Assembly: GCF_049446155.1 (NCBI RefSeq) | Contig: NZ_JBMSEE010000001.1 | Coordinates: 620,001-684,000 of the forward strand | Length of the DNA stretch: 64,000 bases | Direction: 5' to 3' | Origin: Rivibacter sp049446155 | Lineage (GTDB): Bacteria; Pseudomonadota; Gammaproteobacteria; Burkholderiales; Burkholderiaceae_C | Part shown: piece after piece, positions 9,701-21,244 of the stretch | Layout: each line of letters opens with the position of its first letter | How positions within the stretch are numbered: the stretch's first letter is position 1 | Notes under the pieces: generated by a model | Databases searched by the model: none | What the model was told of the DNA's origin: nothing | What the model saw: the letters and a program-made list of their open reading frames with translations, nothing else | Position numbers and translations under genes: made by a program

Positions 9701-9848
9701 GGGTCGACACGGTGACCACCGGCTCGTCGATGCGCGGGTACTCGCGCACCGACAACCGGCTGAACGACACCACGCCGATCAGCACGAGCAGCAGCGACAG
9801 CACGGTCGCGAAGACCGGGCGGCGGATCGAGGTTTCGGCGAGTTGCAT
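6771..9848 (-). CDS. RND-family multidrug efflux permease (HAE1 type)
   Basis: A 1025-residue inner-membrane proton antiporter of the AcrB/MexB superfamily. The N-terminus (MQLAETSIRRPVFATVLSL) is the typical first helix. The proton-relay Asp pair is seen in GLVVDDAIVVLENIYRHI, and the second half contains DPLVILLSVPLSMVGALL and GLISKHGILIVEF. Two large periplasmic loops follow helices 1 and 7. The gene lies 15 bases after the adaptor gene at 9864-11036 and forms a two-gene pump without its own outer-membrane factor, so a shared TolC/OprM-like protein is expected. Substrate unknown; the MdtB/MexF/OqxB group is the nearest style. Confidence 0.93.
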   Translation of the reverse strand: MQLAETSIRRPVFATVLSLLLVLIGVVSFSRLSVREYPRIDEPVVTVSTRLVGASSEVIESQVTKPLEDSLAGIDGVDILTSISRSEQSQITVRFKLEKNPDNAAADVRDRVSRVRGRLPDAIDEPVIAKVEADATPTIWLAFSGEQLSPLDVTDVVNRIVKPRLQTVPGVADVQVNGDRQYAMRVWLDPDKLAAYRLTVQDAEDAIRKQNLEVPAGRIESRQREFTVTARTDLNTVAQFADIAVKQVNGFTVRMRDIARIEQAAASERSSVRLNGVPAVSMGVIRQATANPLEVSDGVREVMPKIQQDLPPGLKVQVANDNSVFIARSVESVYHTIAEAVALVALVVFVFLRTVRASIIPLVTIPVSLIGAFALMALAGFTVNTLTLLALVLAIGLVVDDAIVVLENIYRHIEEGATPFQAALQGGKEVGFAVVAMTLTLAAVYAPLAFTPGRTGRLFTEFALTLAGAVLVSGFVALTLSPMMCSKLLRHNPNPGRFDRGMEAVLVAITRGYERLLSWSLARRWIVLAVMAAAGGSAWWLFHGMKSELAPLEDRGVIFTSVSGPDGATLEYTQRYLNAIYDVARGYDEFDRIFVVAGNPTVAQGIAFLRAKDWSERDKSTLQIARELQPKFATLPGVTAFPVTPPSLGQGFRERPISYVVVTSDSYENLAQVTNNFMTELAKNPRIVQPDSDLRLNKPEIYIRVDRDRAADAGVAVDQVARTIETMLGGRQVTRYKRDADQYDVIVQTEPTGRTTPEDIDKLFVRGRGDTMIPLAALVNVTESVSPRELNHFNQRRSVTITANLAPGYALGEALQFMDETARKLLPPGYSTELNGVSREFRSSSGSLGLVFVLALLFIFLVLAAQFESFVDPLVILLSVPLSMVGALLALKLTGGTLNVYSQIGLITLVGLISKHGILIVEFSNQLRQQGMETTRAVVAAASLRLRPILMTTGAMVLGALPLALATGAGAESRQQIGWVIVGGMTLGTLLTIFVVPTVYTLFARGKAPGPIETPAAHKPSEQAV

Positions 9849-9863
9849 GGCGGGGTCTGCGGG

Positions 9864-11036
9864 TCAGACAGGCTGGCGCGCCTTGGGTGCCGACGCGGCC
9901 GACGCCGCCGGCACGGCCGATCCGACCTGCACCACGCGCAGCGGCACGCCGTCGCCGCGCATCAGGCGCGCCTGGCCGGCGGTGACCACGGTGTCGCCGT
10001 GCGCGACGCCGTTCAGGATCTCGACCTTGCCGGCGCGGCGCAGTCCGGTCGCGACCTCGAGCCGCTGCGACACCGGACCCTGGGCACCTTCGACGACCTT
10101 GACGACGAACTGTTTGCCGCCCTGCGGCACCAGCGCCTCTTCGGGCACCATCACCGCGCCGCTGCGCTCGGCCAGCACGACGCGCACTCGCGCGAACATG
10201 CCCGGCTTGAGTGCCGCCGCCGGCTGCGCCAGGCGCGCGCGCACCGCGAGCGAACGGCCGTCGGCGTCGATCACGGATTCCAGCGCATCGACCCGCGCCT
10301 CGAAGTCCTGGCCCGGCAGCGCGTCGAACTGCATCGCCACCGACTGGCCCGGCTTCACGCGCGCCGTGAAGCGCTCGGGCAGACGGAAGTCGACATAGAG
10401 GCTGGACACGTCCTGCAGCGCGACGATGTCGGCGCCGTCCTTCAGGTAGTCGCCGACGTTGACCTTGCGGATGCCGGCCACGCCGTCGAAAGGCGCGAGG
10501 ATGCGCAGCTTCTCGAGCTGTGCCTGCGCGAGCGCGACCTGCGCCTGCGCGACCTCGAGGTTGGACTGCGCCTGGTCGACCACGCTTTGCGTGACGAAGT
10601 TCTGCGCCACCAGTTCCTTGTTGCGCGCGAGCGTGGTGCGCGCGATCGAGGCCTGGGCCTGGGCCTGCTGCAGCTGGGCGCGCGGCAGGCTGTCGTCCAT
10701 CTGCACCAGCAGCTGGCCGCGCCGCACGCGCTCGCCGTCCTGGAAGCCGAGCTGCACGATGCGCCCGCTGACCTCGGGGCGCACGACCACCCCCTGGCGC
10801 GCGGTCAGGCTGCCGACCGCGGTCGTGTCGTCGGTGAGGCTTTGGCGCAGCGCCTGCGCCACCTCGACCGCCGCCGGCCCGCCGGCGGCGGTCGGCGCCG
10901 CGGCCTGGGCGCCGTTGGGCACCGTCGCCTCGGTGCGCGGCGCGGACGGCGCTGCCGCGCGGTGCTGCCACCACCAGGCGGCGCCCGACAGTCCGACCAG
11001 GCCGACGACGGCCACGCTCAAGTGCAGTCTCTTCAT
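9864..11036 (-). CDS. RND efflux periplasmic adaptor (membrane-fusion protein)
   Basis: A 390-residue adaptor linking the RND pump to an outer-membrane channel. It starts with a short basic end and one hydrophobic anchor (LSVAVVGLVGLSGAAWWW) with no lipobox cysteine. Then come an Ala/Pro linker, a lipoyl half (VRPEVSGRIVQLGFQDGERV), a Gln/Ala-rich coiled-coil hairpin (about residues 110-165), the returning lipoyl half (ILAPFDGVAGIRKVNVGDYL) and a beta-barrel domain. It is the first gene of the pump pair. There is no adjacent regulator, and no clear ribosome-binding site precedes the ATG at 11036. Confidence 0.92.
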   Translation of the reverse strand: MKRLHLSVAVVGLVGLSGAAWWWQHRAAAPSAPRTEATVPNGAQAAAPTAAGGPAAVEVAQALRQSLTDDTTAVGSLTARQGVVVRPEVSGRIVQLGFQDGERVRRGQLLVQMDDSLPRAQLQQAQAQASIARTTLARNKELVAQNFVTQSVVDQAQSNLEVAQAQVALAQAQLEKLRILAPFDGVAGIRKVNVGDYLKDGADIVALQDVSSLYVDFRLPERFTARVKPGQSVAMQFDALPGQDFEARVDALESVIDADGRSLAVRARLAQPAAALKPGMFARVRVVLAERSGAVMVPEEALVPQGGKQFVVKVVEGAQGPVSQRLEVATGLRRAGKVEILNGVAHGDTVVTAGQARLMRGDGVPLRVVQVGSAVPAASAASAPKARQPV

Positions 11037-11151
11037 CTGAATCGTTGTCTTGCCAACCCGCGATCGTCGCCCGATCGCCGAGCGCCCACCGGCTTCAGCC
11101 CAAAGCCCGACGCGGCACCCGGAGAAACATTGCCTTCACGTCCGCATCGCT

Positions 11152-11604
11152 TCACCGCACGCGCGGAACGCCGCGATTGGCCAGCGCGTCGGCGCGCTCG
11201 TTGCCCGGGTCGCCCGCGTGGCCGCGCACCCAGTGCCAGTCGATGCGGTGCAGCGCCACCAGCGCTTCCAGCCGCTGCCACAGCTCGACATTCTTCACCG
11301 GTTTGCCGTCGGCCGTGCGCCAGCCGCGCCGCTTCCAGTTGGCGAGCCACTCGGTGATGCCCTTGCGCACGTATTCGCTGTCCAGGTAGAGCTGCACGTC
11401 GCAGCTGCGCTTGAGCGAGGCCAACGCCTCGATCACCGCCATCAGCTCCATGCGGTTGTTGGTGGTCTGGGCCTCACCGCCGAACAGCTCCTTGTGGTGG
11501 TCGCCGCTGACGAGCCAGGCGCCCCAGCCGCCGGGGCCCGGGTTGCCCTTGCAGGCACCGTCGGTGTAGATCGTGACGCTCGGTCGCGCAATCGGAAGAG
11601 TCAT
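11152..11604 (-). CDS. rnhA: Ribonuclease HI
   Basis: A 150-residue RNase HI that removes RNA from RNA-DNA hybrids. The acidic catalytic residues are visible in YTDGACKGNPGPGGWG, TTNNRMELMAVIEAL and LYLDSEYVRKG, and the late His/Asp in HAGDPGNERADALA. The neighbour 33 bases upstream is the methyltransferase. In many Burkholderiales rnhA is followed by dnaQ, but here the next gene downstream is the RND adaptor, after about 115 bases in which I see nothing. Confidence 0.95.
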   Translation of the reverse strand: MTLPIARPSVTIYTDGACKGNPGPGGWGAWLVSGDHHKELFGGEAQTTNNRMELMAVIEALASLKRSCDVQLYLDSEYVRKGITEWLANWKRRGWRTADGKPVKNVELWQRLEALVALHRIDWHWVRGHAGDPGNERADALANRGVPRVR

Positions 11605-11637
11605 GAAGCAGTCGTGCAGGGAATGCGAGCGGCCGGC

Positions 11638-12519
11638 TCAGCGGCCACTGGAGAGACGGTGGTGATGACGATGGTGGTGGCGGTGCGTCGCCACGGCCGG
11701 CGAGGCGCGCGGCGCCGGCGCGCGCTTCCAGGCCGGCCCGATCAGGCGCATGCCGCGCACCCGCTTGATCGCCACCACCATGTAGACGGCGCCGAACACG
11801 GGCCACCAGCGCTCGCCGGTGGGCTCCATCCAGCGCCAGCGGTCGAGCCAGCGCTGCGAACGCAGCGCCGGGCGCCAGCAGCCGAAGCCAGCGCTCTCGA
11901 CCTCGAAGCCCAGCAGGCGCAGCCAGTCGCGCAACCGGCGCTGGGCGATGAACTCGCCGGTGCGCGGCAGGAACAGCGCGCGCGACTCGTGGGCCAGCCC
12001 CAGCCGCAGCGCCCAGCGGCCGAACCACTGGCGCAAGCCCCACAGGCTGGCCGGGTTGAAGCCGAGCACGACCACGCGGCCCTCGGGCACCAGCACGCGC
12101 TCGACCTCGCGCAGCGCCTGGTGCGCGTCGCGCGCGAGCTCCAGCGTGTGCGGCAGCACGACGAGATCGAGGCTCTGGCTGGCGAACGGCAGCGCGTCGA
12201 AGTCGCACAGCACCGCCGCGGCCACCGGCGCGGGCTGTGTGGCGGCCGGCGCGCTGTTGTCGTCGGCCGGCGGATCGTCGGAAAGCGACGCCGGCCGCTC
12301 CACCGCGAGGTCGCCTTGCTCGCCCACCACCAACCAGCGGTGCGGCATGCGGTTGCTGCGCAAGCCATCGACCTCGGGCAGGCCGAGCTGCACCGCGTGG
12401 AAACCGAAGATGTCGCCGACCAGCGCATCGAGCCGCGCCTGTTCCCACGCCGCGAGATAGCGGCCCGGCGGGGTCGCCAGCCAGGGGTGCAAACCTATAA
12501 TCGGCGCCTCTTGCGTCAT
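11638..12519 (-). CDS. Class I SAM-dependent methyltransferase with His-rich tail
   Basis: A 293-residue protein of the methyltransferase type usually found beside gloB and rnhA. The core is CDFDALPFASQSLDLVVLP followed by HTLELARDAHQALREVERVL and EGRVVVLGFNPASLWG, matching the second half of a Methyltransf_11 fold. The glycine-rich SAM motif I is not obvious, so activity is uncertain. The protein ends with an unusual basic run, THRHHHRHHHRLSSGR. The start at 12519 is the best ATG; its start codon and that of gloB share the palindrome CATG at 12517-12520. No strong ribosome-binding site is present. Substrate unknown. Confidence 0.8.
   Translation of the reverse strand: MTQEAPIIGLHPWLATPPGRYLAAWEQARLDALVGDIFGFHAVQLGLPEVDGLRSNRMPHRWLVVGEQGDLAVERPASLSDDPPADDNSAPAATQPAPVAAAVLCDFDALPFASQSLDLVVLPHTLELARDAHQALREVERVLVPEGRVVVLGFNPASLWGLRQWFGRWALRLGLAHESRALFLPRTGEFIAQRRLRDWLRLLGFEVESAGFGCWRPALRSQRWLDRWRWMEPTGERWWPVFGAVYMVVAIKRVRGMRLIGPAWKRAPAPRASPAVATHRHHHRHHHRLSSGR
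12474..12501 (+). promoter_or_regulatory. Putative sigma-70 promoter of gloB
   Basis: A perfect TATAAT lies at 12496-12501, with a 4/6 match TCGCCA at 12474-12479, 16 bases upstream. Transcription would begin near 12508, leaving a leader of only about 10 bases before the gloB ATG at 12518, without a Shine-Dalgarno sequence. The promoter lies inside the 5' coding part of the divergent methyltransferase gene. Confidence 0.55.
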
Positions 12520-13303
12520 GAACCTGGTCGCTGTTCCCGCCTTCACGGACAACTACATCTGGATGCTTCACGACGGTCGTGCGGCCATCGTCGTCGATCC
12601 GGGGGAAGCGGCACCGGTGGAGCGCGTGCTCGACGAGCGCCGGCTCGATCTGCAAGCCATTGTAGTGACGCACCACCATGGCGATCACGTCGGCGGCATC
12701 GACGCGCTGCTGCCGCGGCTCGCGCCTGACGCGCCCGGCGGCGGCGTGATCGGCACCGGCCGCGAACGCATTCCGCATCGCACCCGCGCCGTGCTGGGCG
12801 GCGACGTCGTCACGCTGCTCGGCTGCGACTTTCGCGTCATCGACGTGCCCGGCCACACCGCCGGCCACGTCGCGTTCTACGGCGAGCCCGAGGGCGAAGC
12901 GCCGATCCTGCTTTGCGGCGACACGCTGTTCTCGGGCGGCTGCGGCCGCCTGTTCGAAGGCACGCCGGCGCAGATGCTGGCTTCGCTGGATGCACTGGCT
13001 GCGCTGCCCGGCGAGACGCGGGTGTGCTGCGCGCACGAGTACACGCTGGCCAATCTCGCGTTCGCGCACGCGGTCGAACCCGGCAACGCCGAGCTCGCCC
13101 GCTACCGCGAACATTGCAAGCAATTGCGCGCACAGGGGAACCCCACGCTGCCGAGCACGATCCAGACCGAGCGCGCGATCAACCCCTTCTTGCGCGCACG
13201 CGAAGCGGCCGTGATCGAAAGCGCCCGCCGCCAGGGTGCCGCGAACGATGCCCCAGTCGAGGTGTTCGCGACCCTGCGCGAATGGAAGAACAATTACCGA
13301 TGA
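12518..13303 (+). CDS. gloB: Hydroxyacylglutathione hydrolase (glyoxalase II)
   Basis: A 261-residue metallo-beta-lactamase-fold enzyme that hydrolyses S-D-lactoylglutathione to lactate and glutathione, ending methylglyoxal detoxification. The metal motif is THHHGDHVGG near residues 50-59, with later ligands in PGHTAGHVAF, CGDTLFSGGCGRLFEG and HEYT. The C-terminal substrate domain ends REWKNNYR, as usual. Start chosen because MNLVAVPAFTDNYIW is the conserved glyoxalase II opening. The stop TGA overlaps the mltD ATG (ATGA at 13300-13303), so the two are translationally coupled. Confidence 0.95.
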   Translation: MNLVAVPAFTDNYIWMLHDGRAAIVVDPGEAAPVERVLDERRLDLQAIVVTHHHGDHVGGIDALLPRLAPDAPGGGVIGTGRERIPHRTRAVLGGDVVTLLGCDFRVIDVPGHTAGHVAFYGEPEGEAPILLCGDTLFSGGCGRLFEGTPAQMLASLDALAALPGETRVCCAHEYTLANLAFAHAVEPGNAELARYREHCKQLRAQGNPTLPSTIQTERAINPFLRAREAAVIESARRQGAANDAPVEVFATLREWKNNYR

Positions 13304-14892
13304 CCCTGAATCCGCCACTGCGCCTGTCACTGCGCCTGCGACGACTTCCGCACCTGCTCGCCGCCGCCCTCGGCCTGTGGTTCGCCGGCTGCGCGAGCGT
13401 CCCCAGCGAGCCCGCTGCCGCCCCCCTCGAAGCCGCCGCCTCGGCGCCCGAAACGCCTGCATCGGCGCCCGACGTTGCCGTCGTCGCTACCGCGCCCGCC
13501 GCGAGCGCGCCCGAAAACAACGAAGCCGCCGAAGCCGCAGGCGCGCCGACCGACCCTCTGCGCCCCGACACGCCGGTCGCGCTCGACGACGAATCGGCGC
13601 GGCGCGATCTCTGGGTGCGCGTTCGCCGCGGCTTCACGATGCCCGACATCGACACCGAGCTGGTCGAGAAGCACGCGCGCTGGTACGCGAGCCGTCCCGA
13701 TTACGTGCAGCGCATGACCGAGCGCTCGAGCCGCTACCTCTATCACATCGTCGATGAACTCGAGCGCCGCGGCATGCCCAGCGAGCTCGCGCTGCTGCCC
13801 TTCGTCGAGAGCGCGTTCAACCCGCAGGCGATGTCGGTCGCCAAGGCCTCGGGCATGTGGCAGTTCATGCCGGCCACCGGGCGCGATTACGAGCTGCACC
13901 AGAACATCTTCCGCGACGACCGGCGCGACATCCTCGCCTCCACGCGCGCCGCGCTCGACTACCTGCAGCGCCTGTACGGCATGTTCGGCGACTGGCATCT
14001 CGCGCTCGCGGCCTACAACTGGGGCGAAGGCAACGTGCAGCGCGCGATCGCGCGCAACCAGCGCGCCGGCCTGCCGACCGACTACCTCAACCTGCGCATG
14101 CCGGCCGAGACCGCGAACTACGTGCCCAAGCTGCAGGCGGTGAAGAACATCGTCGCGCAGCCGCAGAGCTTCGGGCTCGAGTTGCCGCCGATCGAGAATC
14201 ACCCCTACTTCCTGAGCGTGCCGATCCAGCGCGACATCGACGCCCAGCTCGTCGCGAACCTGGCCGGACTGCCGCTCGACGAGTTCAAGGCCCTCAACCC
14301 TTCGCTGAACAAGCCGGTGATCCTGGCCGCCGGCACGCCGCAGGTGCTGCTGCCCTACGACAACGCGAACCGCTTCGTGCGCGTGCTGCCCGAACACAAG
14401 GGCCCGCTCGCGAGCTGGACCGCGTGGGTCGTGCCGCGCACGATGAAGCCGTCCGAGGCGGCCAAGCAGGTCGGCATGAGCGAGGCGCAGCTGCGCGAGA
14501 TCAACCGCATCCCGCCGCGCATGCTGGTCAAGGCCGGCTCCACGCTGCTGGTGCCGCGCAACGGCCACCGCGACCGCGACGTCGCCGAGCATGTTGCCGA
14601 CAACGCGATGCTGGCGCTCGCGCCGGAGCGCGCGCCGGGCCGGCGAGTCGTCGTCGCCGCCAAGCCGCGCGACACGCTGAGCTCGATCGCCAAGCGGCAC
14701 GGCGTGAGCCTCGCGTCGCTGGCGCAGTGGAACAACCTGAGCCCGAATGCGAGCATCGGCCGCGGGCAGCGCATCGTGCTGTACCTGCCGGCCAAGGCCC
14801 AGGCCGCCAAGGCCGGCAAGACCGCCAAGCCTGCCGCCGGTGCACGCAAGACCGCCAGGACCCGCGCCGGCCGCAAGACCGCCAGTCGCTGA
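13300..14892 (+). CDS. mltD: Membrane-bound lytic murein transglycosylase D
   Basis: A 530-residue lipoprotein. The signal peptide ends in a lipobox (LWFAGCAS), followed by about 55 residues of low-complexity Ala/Pro/Glu linker. The SLT catalytic domain carries Glu170 in FVESAFNPQA, then SGMWQFMPATGRDY and ALAAYNWGEGNV. Two LysM-type segments follow, a weaker one near residues 365-420 and a clear one from about 448 (RDTLSSIAKRHGVSLASL). The end is Lys/Ala-rich. The enzyme cleaves glycan strands with formation of 1,6-anhydro-MurNAc at the outer membrane's inner face. It is coupled to gloB by a 4-base overlap. Confidence 0.94.
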   Translation: MTLNPPLRLSLRLRRLPHLLAAALGLWFAGCASVPSEPAAAPLEAAASAPETPASAPDVAVVATAPAASAPENNEAAEAAGAPTDPLRPDTPVALDDESARRDLWVRVRRGFTMPDIDTELVEKHARWYASRPDYVQRMTERSSRYLYHIVDELERRGMPSELALLPFVESAFNPQAMSVAKASGMWQFMPATGRDYELHQNIFRDDRRDILASTRAALDYLQRLYGMFGDWHLALAAYNWGEGNVQRAIARNQRAGLPTDYLNLRMPAETANYVPKLQAVKNIVAQPQSFGLELPPIENHPYFLSVPIQRDIDAQLVANLAGLPLDEFKALNPSLNKPVILAAGTPQVLLPYDNANRFVRVLPEHKGPLASWTAWVVPRTMKPSEAAKQVGMSEAQLREINRIPPRMLVKAGSTLLVPRNGHRDRDVAEHVADNAMLALAPERAPGRRVVVAAKPRDTLSSIAKRHGVSLASLAQWNNLSPNASIGRGQRIVLYLPAKAQAAKAGKTAKPAAGARKTARTRAGRKTASR

Positions 14893-15012
14893 GCTTGACC
14901 GCCCATCCCTCGGGCGCGGCATGTCGATTGCATAGGGCGCCGGCGGGGAGAAGAATCCGGCGCTGCACTGTCCACGGTGACGGTCGCCAGCGAGTTCGCG
15001 TACGGTGAAGGC

Positions 15013-18042
<3,030 letters not shown>

Positions 18043-18062
18043 GCGGCGGCGAAAGGCGCGCA

Positions 18063-20633
18063 ATGCACCGTGCCTGGCTCGCCGGCGTGCTGACCGCGCT
18101 GTCGTGCGACGGCCTGGCGCAACACGACGCCGCGACCGACGACGGCCAGGCGCTGCCGCGCGTGCTGATCGCCGACCATGCGCCGCCGAGCCCCGGTGCG
18201 GCGGCCGCGCGCGCGCAAGCCGGCGTGGTCGACGGCATCGATGCCGCGACGATGCGCGAGCTGCCGCGCCGCAGCGCGATCGAGGCGCTGCAGCGCGTGC
18301 CCGGCGTGCAGGTCGGGCGCGACCGCGGCGAGGGCTCGGGCCTGACGCTGCGCGGGCTCGGCCAGGTCCAGACCACCTTCGACGGCCGCGAGAGCTTCAG
18401 CGCCGGCACCGGCCGCGGGCTCGATCTCGCCGACGTGCCGGTCGAGCTGCTGGCTGCCGTCGAGGTCTACAAGAGCGCGCGCGCCGACCGCGTCGAAGGC
18501 GGCCTGGGCGGCGATATCGACCTGCGCTTCTGGCGCCCCTTCGACCTGCCCGAGCGGCACGCCGGCGCGACGCTGCGCTGGGCCCATGCCGACCTTGCGA
18601 ACCGCGGCTCGGGCCAGGCCGGCACGCTGCTGAGCCGGCGCTGGGGGCTCGACGGCGGCGGCGCGTTCGGCGCGCTGCTGGGCGCCTCCTACGAGCGCCG
18701 CGCCTGGCGCGAGGACCAGCAGACCACCGGCGTGCCGAGCGTGCGCGACGACCTCGTGCCGGGACGCCGCGTGACCGTCGCGAGCTCGAGCACGCTCAAC
18801 GGCAGCCAGGGCCGACGCGAGCGCGAGGGCCTGTCGCTCGTGCTGCAGTGGTCGCCCGAGCCGGCCTGGACGCTGCAAGGCGAGGCCAGCCTCGTGCGCC
18901 TGAAGACGCTGCAGGACACGCACCAGCTCAACCTGCTGTCCTCGCCGAGCTTCGACCCGACGAGCGTCGTGCTCGACGACGGCGGTGAAACCGTGCGGCG
19001 CGTGGCCTGGACCGACGCGCCGCTGTCGCTGCTGAACTTCGCGCGCGACACCGAGGCGCGCACGCGCCAGGCCGCGCTCGGCGCGCGCTGGCGCGCGAAC
19101 GAGATGCTCGCGGTCTCGACCGACCTCAGCCGCACGCTGGCGCGCGACAGCCTGTTCTTCAGCGGACCGTTCCTCTCGGCGCGCGCGGCGCGCTTCATCC
19201 ACGATACCGGGCGTCACGTGCCGTCGACCTCGGTCGAAGGCACCAACCTCGAAGACCCCGCCGCCTGGCGCTATGCCGGCCTGGCCTACCGCACGCGGCC
19301 TTTCGACGGCACGCTGAGCGCGTGGCGGCTCGACGCCGAACAGCGCGTCGCGGCTGCCGCCATCGAGGCGCTGTCTTTCGGCCTGCGGCTCGCGCAGCGC
19401 GAGGCCGGCAACGCGCCCGGCCTGGTGTTCGGCGATCTCGCGCTCGACGGCCCCGGCGCGGCCGACGGGCCGCTGGCCCTGATGCGCAACCCGTTCGCCG
19501 ACTACCTGCCCGGCACCGGCACGACGAGCGCCAGCGACTTCATCGTGCCGACGCTTCGCGGCGCGCGCGACGCGCAGGGCCTGCGCACGCGCTTCGGCAT
19601 CGCGACCCCCCTGCCCACGGCCGCGAGCCCGCTCGGCCTGTGGCACATCGACGAGCGCAGCCGCGCCGCCTACCTGATGGTCAAGCTGCGCTCGAACGCC
19701 CTCGCGATCGACGGGGACGCCGGCCTGCGCATCGTGCGCACCGAGCGCCGCGTGGCCAGCGCGCAGTCGCTGCCCGAGACCGGGGTGACGCCGGTCGACG
19801 CGCACACCAGCGCGACCGAGCGGCTGCCCAGCGTCAACCTGCGCTGGCGCGCCAGCGACACGACGAGCTGGCGCCTGGCCGCCTCGCGCACGATCGGCCA
19901 GCCCGACTTCAACCAGCTCTCGCCTTCGCTCGTGCTGGTGCCCAACCCGATCACGCCCTCGCTGAACCAGGGCACGGCGGGCACGCCGACGCTCGAGCCG
20001 GTGCGCTCGGACAACGCCGATCTCTCGTGGGAGCGGCTCTTCGCGCGCGACGCCGCGCTGCGCGTGACCGCGTTCTATAAGCGCGTCGAGGGCTTCATCG
20101 TCACCGAGAGCCGCTCCGAAGTGCACGGCGGCCAGACCTACCTGATCAGCCGTCCGGTCAACAGCCTGCCGGCGCGCGTGCGGGGCTTGGAGCTCGGTGC
20201 GCGCGCGGTGCCGGGCGGCGCGCTGCACGGCCTGTCGCTGGACCTCGCCTACACCTGGACCGACAGCGACACGCCCAACCGCTCGCTCGGCGCGTCGCTG
20301 CCGCTGCCCAACGTGTCGCGCCATGCGCTGGACGCGGTGCTCGGCTGGCGGCAAGGACCGTGGTCCGCGCAACTCGCCTGGAACCGGCGCAGCCGCTTTC
20401 TCGGTAGCGTGGTCAGCGTTGCCAATGTCGGCACGCTGCCGATCTACAACGAGGGCTACGACTGGGTCGACGCGGCGCTGCACTGGCAGGCGGGCGAGCG
20501 CCTCAAGCTCGGCATCGAGGTGGGCAACCTGCTGCGCACCCTGCGCCGCGCCGACTACGGCACACCGCAGCGACCGCAAAGCGCCTGGCTCAACGACCGC
20601 CAGATCGGCGTGGTGATGAGCCTGGGCTACTAG
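18063..20633 (+). CDS. TonB-dependent outer-membrane receptor
   Basis: An 856-residue TonB-dependent receptor. A signal peptide (cut near GLAQ) leads to a plug domain with IEALQRVPGVQVGRDRGEGS and the LRGLG segment, then ELLAAVEVYKSARADRVEGG. The rest is a beta barrel that ends in an aromatic residue (VVMSLGY). The late segment with LNQGTAGTPTLEPVRSDNADL is typical of the large Xanthomonas/Caulobacter-type receptors, which often import plant carbohydrates or unknown organics. It is 20 bases behind the hybrid kinase and likely cotranscribed, so the kinase may sense the same substrate. No transport or degradation genes follow, since recR is convergent 9 bases later. Confidence 0.88.
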   Translation: MHRAWLAGVLTALSCDGLAQHDAATDDGQALPRVLIADHAPPSPGAAAARAQAGVVDGIDAATMRELPRRSAIEALQRVPGVQVGRDRGEGSGLTLRGLGQVQTTFDGRESFSAGTGRGLDLADVPVELLAAVEVYKSARADRVEGGLGGDIDLRFWRPFDLPERHAGATLRWAHADLANRGSGQAGTLLSRRWGLDGGGAFGALLGASYERRAWREDQQTTGVPSVRDDLVPGRRVTVASSSTLNGSQGRREREGLSLVLQWSPEPAWTLQGEASLVRLKTLQDTHQLNLLSSPSFDPTSVVLDDGGETVRRVAWTDAPLSLLNFARDTEARTRQAALGARWRANEMLAVSTDLSRTLARDSLFFSGPFLSARAARFIHDTGRHVPSTSVEGTNLEDPAAWRYAGLAYRTRPFDGTLSAWRLDAEQRVAAAAIEALSFGLRLAQREAGNAPGLVFGDLALDGPGAADGPLALMRNPFADYLPGTGTTSASDFIVPTLRGARDAQGLRTRFGIATPLPTAASPLGLWHIDERSRAAYLMVKLRSNALAIDGDAGLRIVRTERRVASAQSLPETGVTPVDAHTSATERLPSVNLRWRASDTTSWRLAASRTIGQPDFNQLSPSLVLVPNPITPSLNQGTAGTPTLEPVRSDNADLSWERLFARDAALRVTAFYKRVEGFIVTESRSEVHGGQTYLISRPVNSLPARVRGLELGARAVPGGALHGLSLDLAYTWTDSDTPNRSLGASLPLPNVSRHALDAVLGWRQGPWSAQLAWNRRSRFLGSVVSVANVGTLPIYNEGYDWVDAALHWQAGERLKLGIEVGNLLRTLRRADYGTPQRPQSAWLNDRQIGVVMSLGY

Positions 20634-20642
20634 AAGACGGCC

Positions 20643-21236
20643 TCAGCGCCGATCGACGAAGGCATGCGCGATCGTGCCGAGGTCGACGTACTCGAGCTCG
20701 CTGCCCACGGGCACGCCGCGCGCCAGCCGCGTGACCGCGACGCCGCGCGGCTTCAGCGTCTGCGCGATCGCCTGCGCCGTGGCCTCGCCTTCGGTCGTGA
20801 AGCCGGTCGCGACGATGACCTCGGCCACGCTGCCGTCGGTCGCGCGCTCGAACAACTGGGCCAGGCCGATCTCGTGCACGCCGATGCCGTCGAGCGGCGA
20901 CAGCCGGCCCATCAGCACGAAATACAGGCCACGGTAGCTGCCGCTGCGCTCGATCGCCGCCTGGTCGGCCGGCGTCTCGACGACGCACAGCGTGCGCGCA
21001 TCGCGTGATGGGTCGAGGCAGGTCGAGCAGACCTCGGCCTCGGTGAACGTGTGGCAGCGCGCGCAGTGGCGCACGCCGCTGACCGCGGCGTCCAGCGCCT
21101 GCGCGAGCCGCTGCGCGCCGGCGCGGTCATGCTGCAGCAGGTGGTAGGCGATGCGCTGCGCTGACTTGACGCCGATACCGGGGAGCTTGCGCAGGGCGTC
21201 GACGAGGGCGTCGAGGGAGGATGTGGTGGTGCTCAT
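20643..21236 (-). CDS. recR: Recombination mediator protein RecR
   Basis: A 197-residue RecR, which with RecF/RecO loads RecA on gapped DNA. The helix-hairpin-helix KLPGIGVKSAQRIAYHL is at the N-terminus. The zinc finger CARCHTFTEAEVC.TC is near residues 57-72, and the Toprim domain begins at TLCVVETPAD with LMGRLSPLDGIGVHEIG. It is the last gene of the conserved dnaX-ybaB-recR order, separated from ybaB by a hairpin repeat element. It is convergent with the TonB receptor. Confidence 0.96.
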   Translation of the reverse strand: MSTTTSSLDALVDALRKLPGIGVKSAQRIAYHLLQHDRAGAQRLAQALDAAVSGVRHCARCHTFTEAEVCSTCLDPSRDARTLCVVETPADQAAIERSGSYRGLYFVLMGRLSPLDGIGVHEIGLAQLFERATDGSVAEVIVATGFTTEGEATAQAIAQTLKPRGVAVTRLARGVPVGSELEYVDLGTIAHAFVDRR

Positions 21237-21244
21237 ACCGAGTC

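Noticed and set aside
6708..11357. A very long open frame antisense to the RND pump and adaptor genes, and many similar antisense frames elsewhere.
   Set aside because: Such frames arise because GC-rich codon usage removes stops on the other strand. Their translations are Arg/Ala/His-rich and show no family motifs, while the genes listed show clear motifs.
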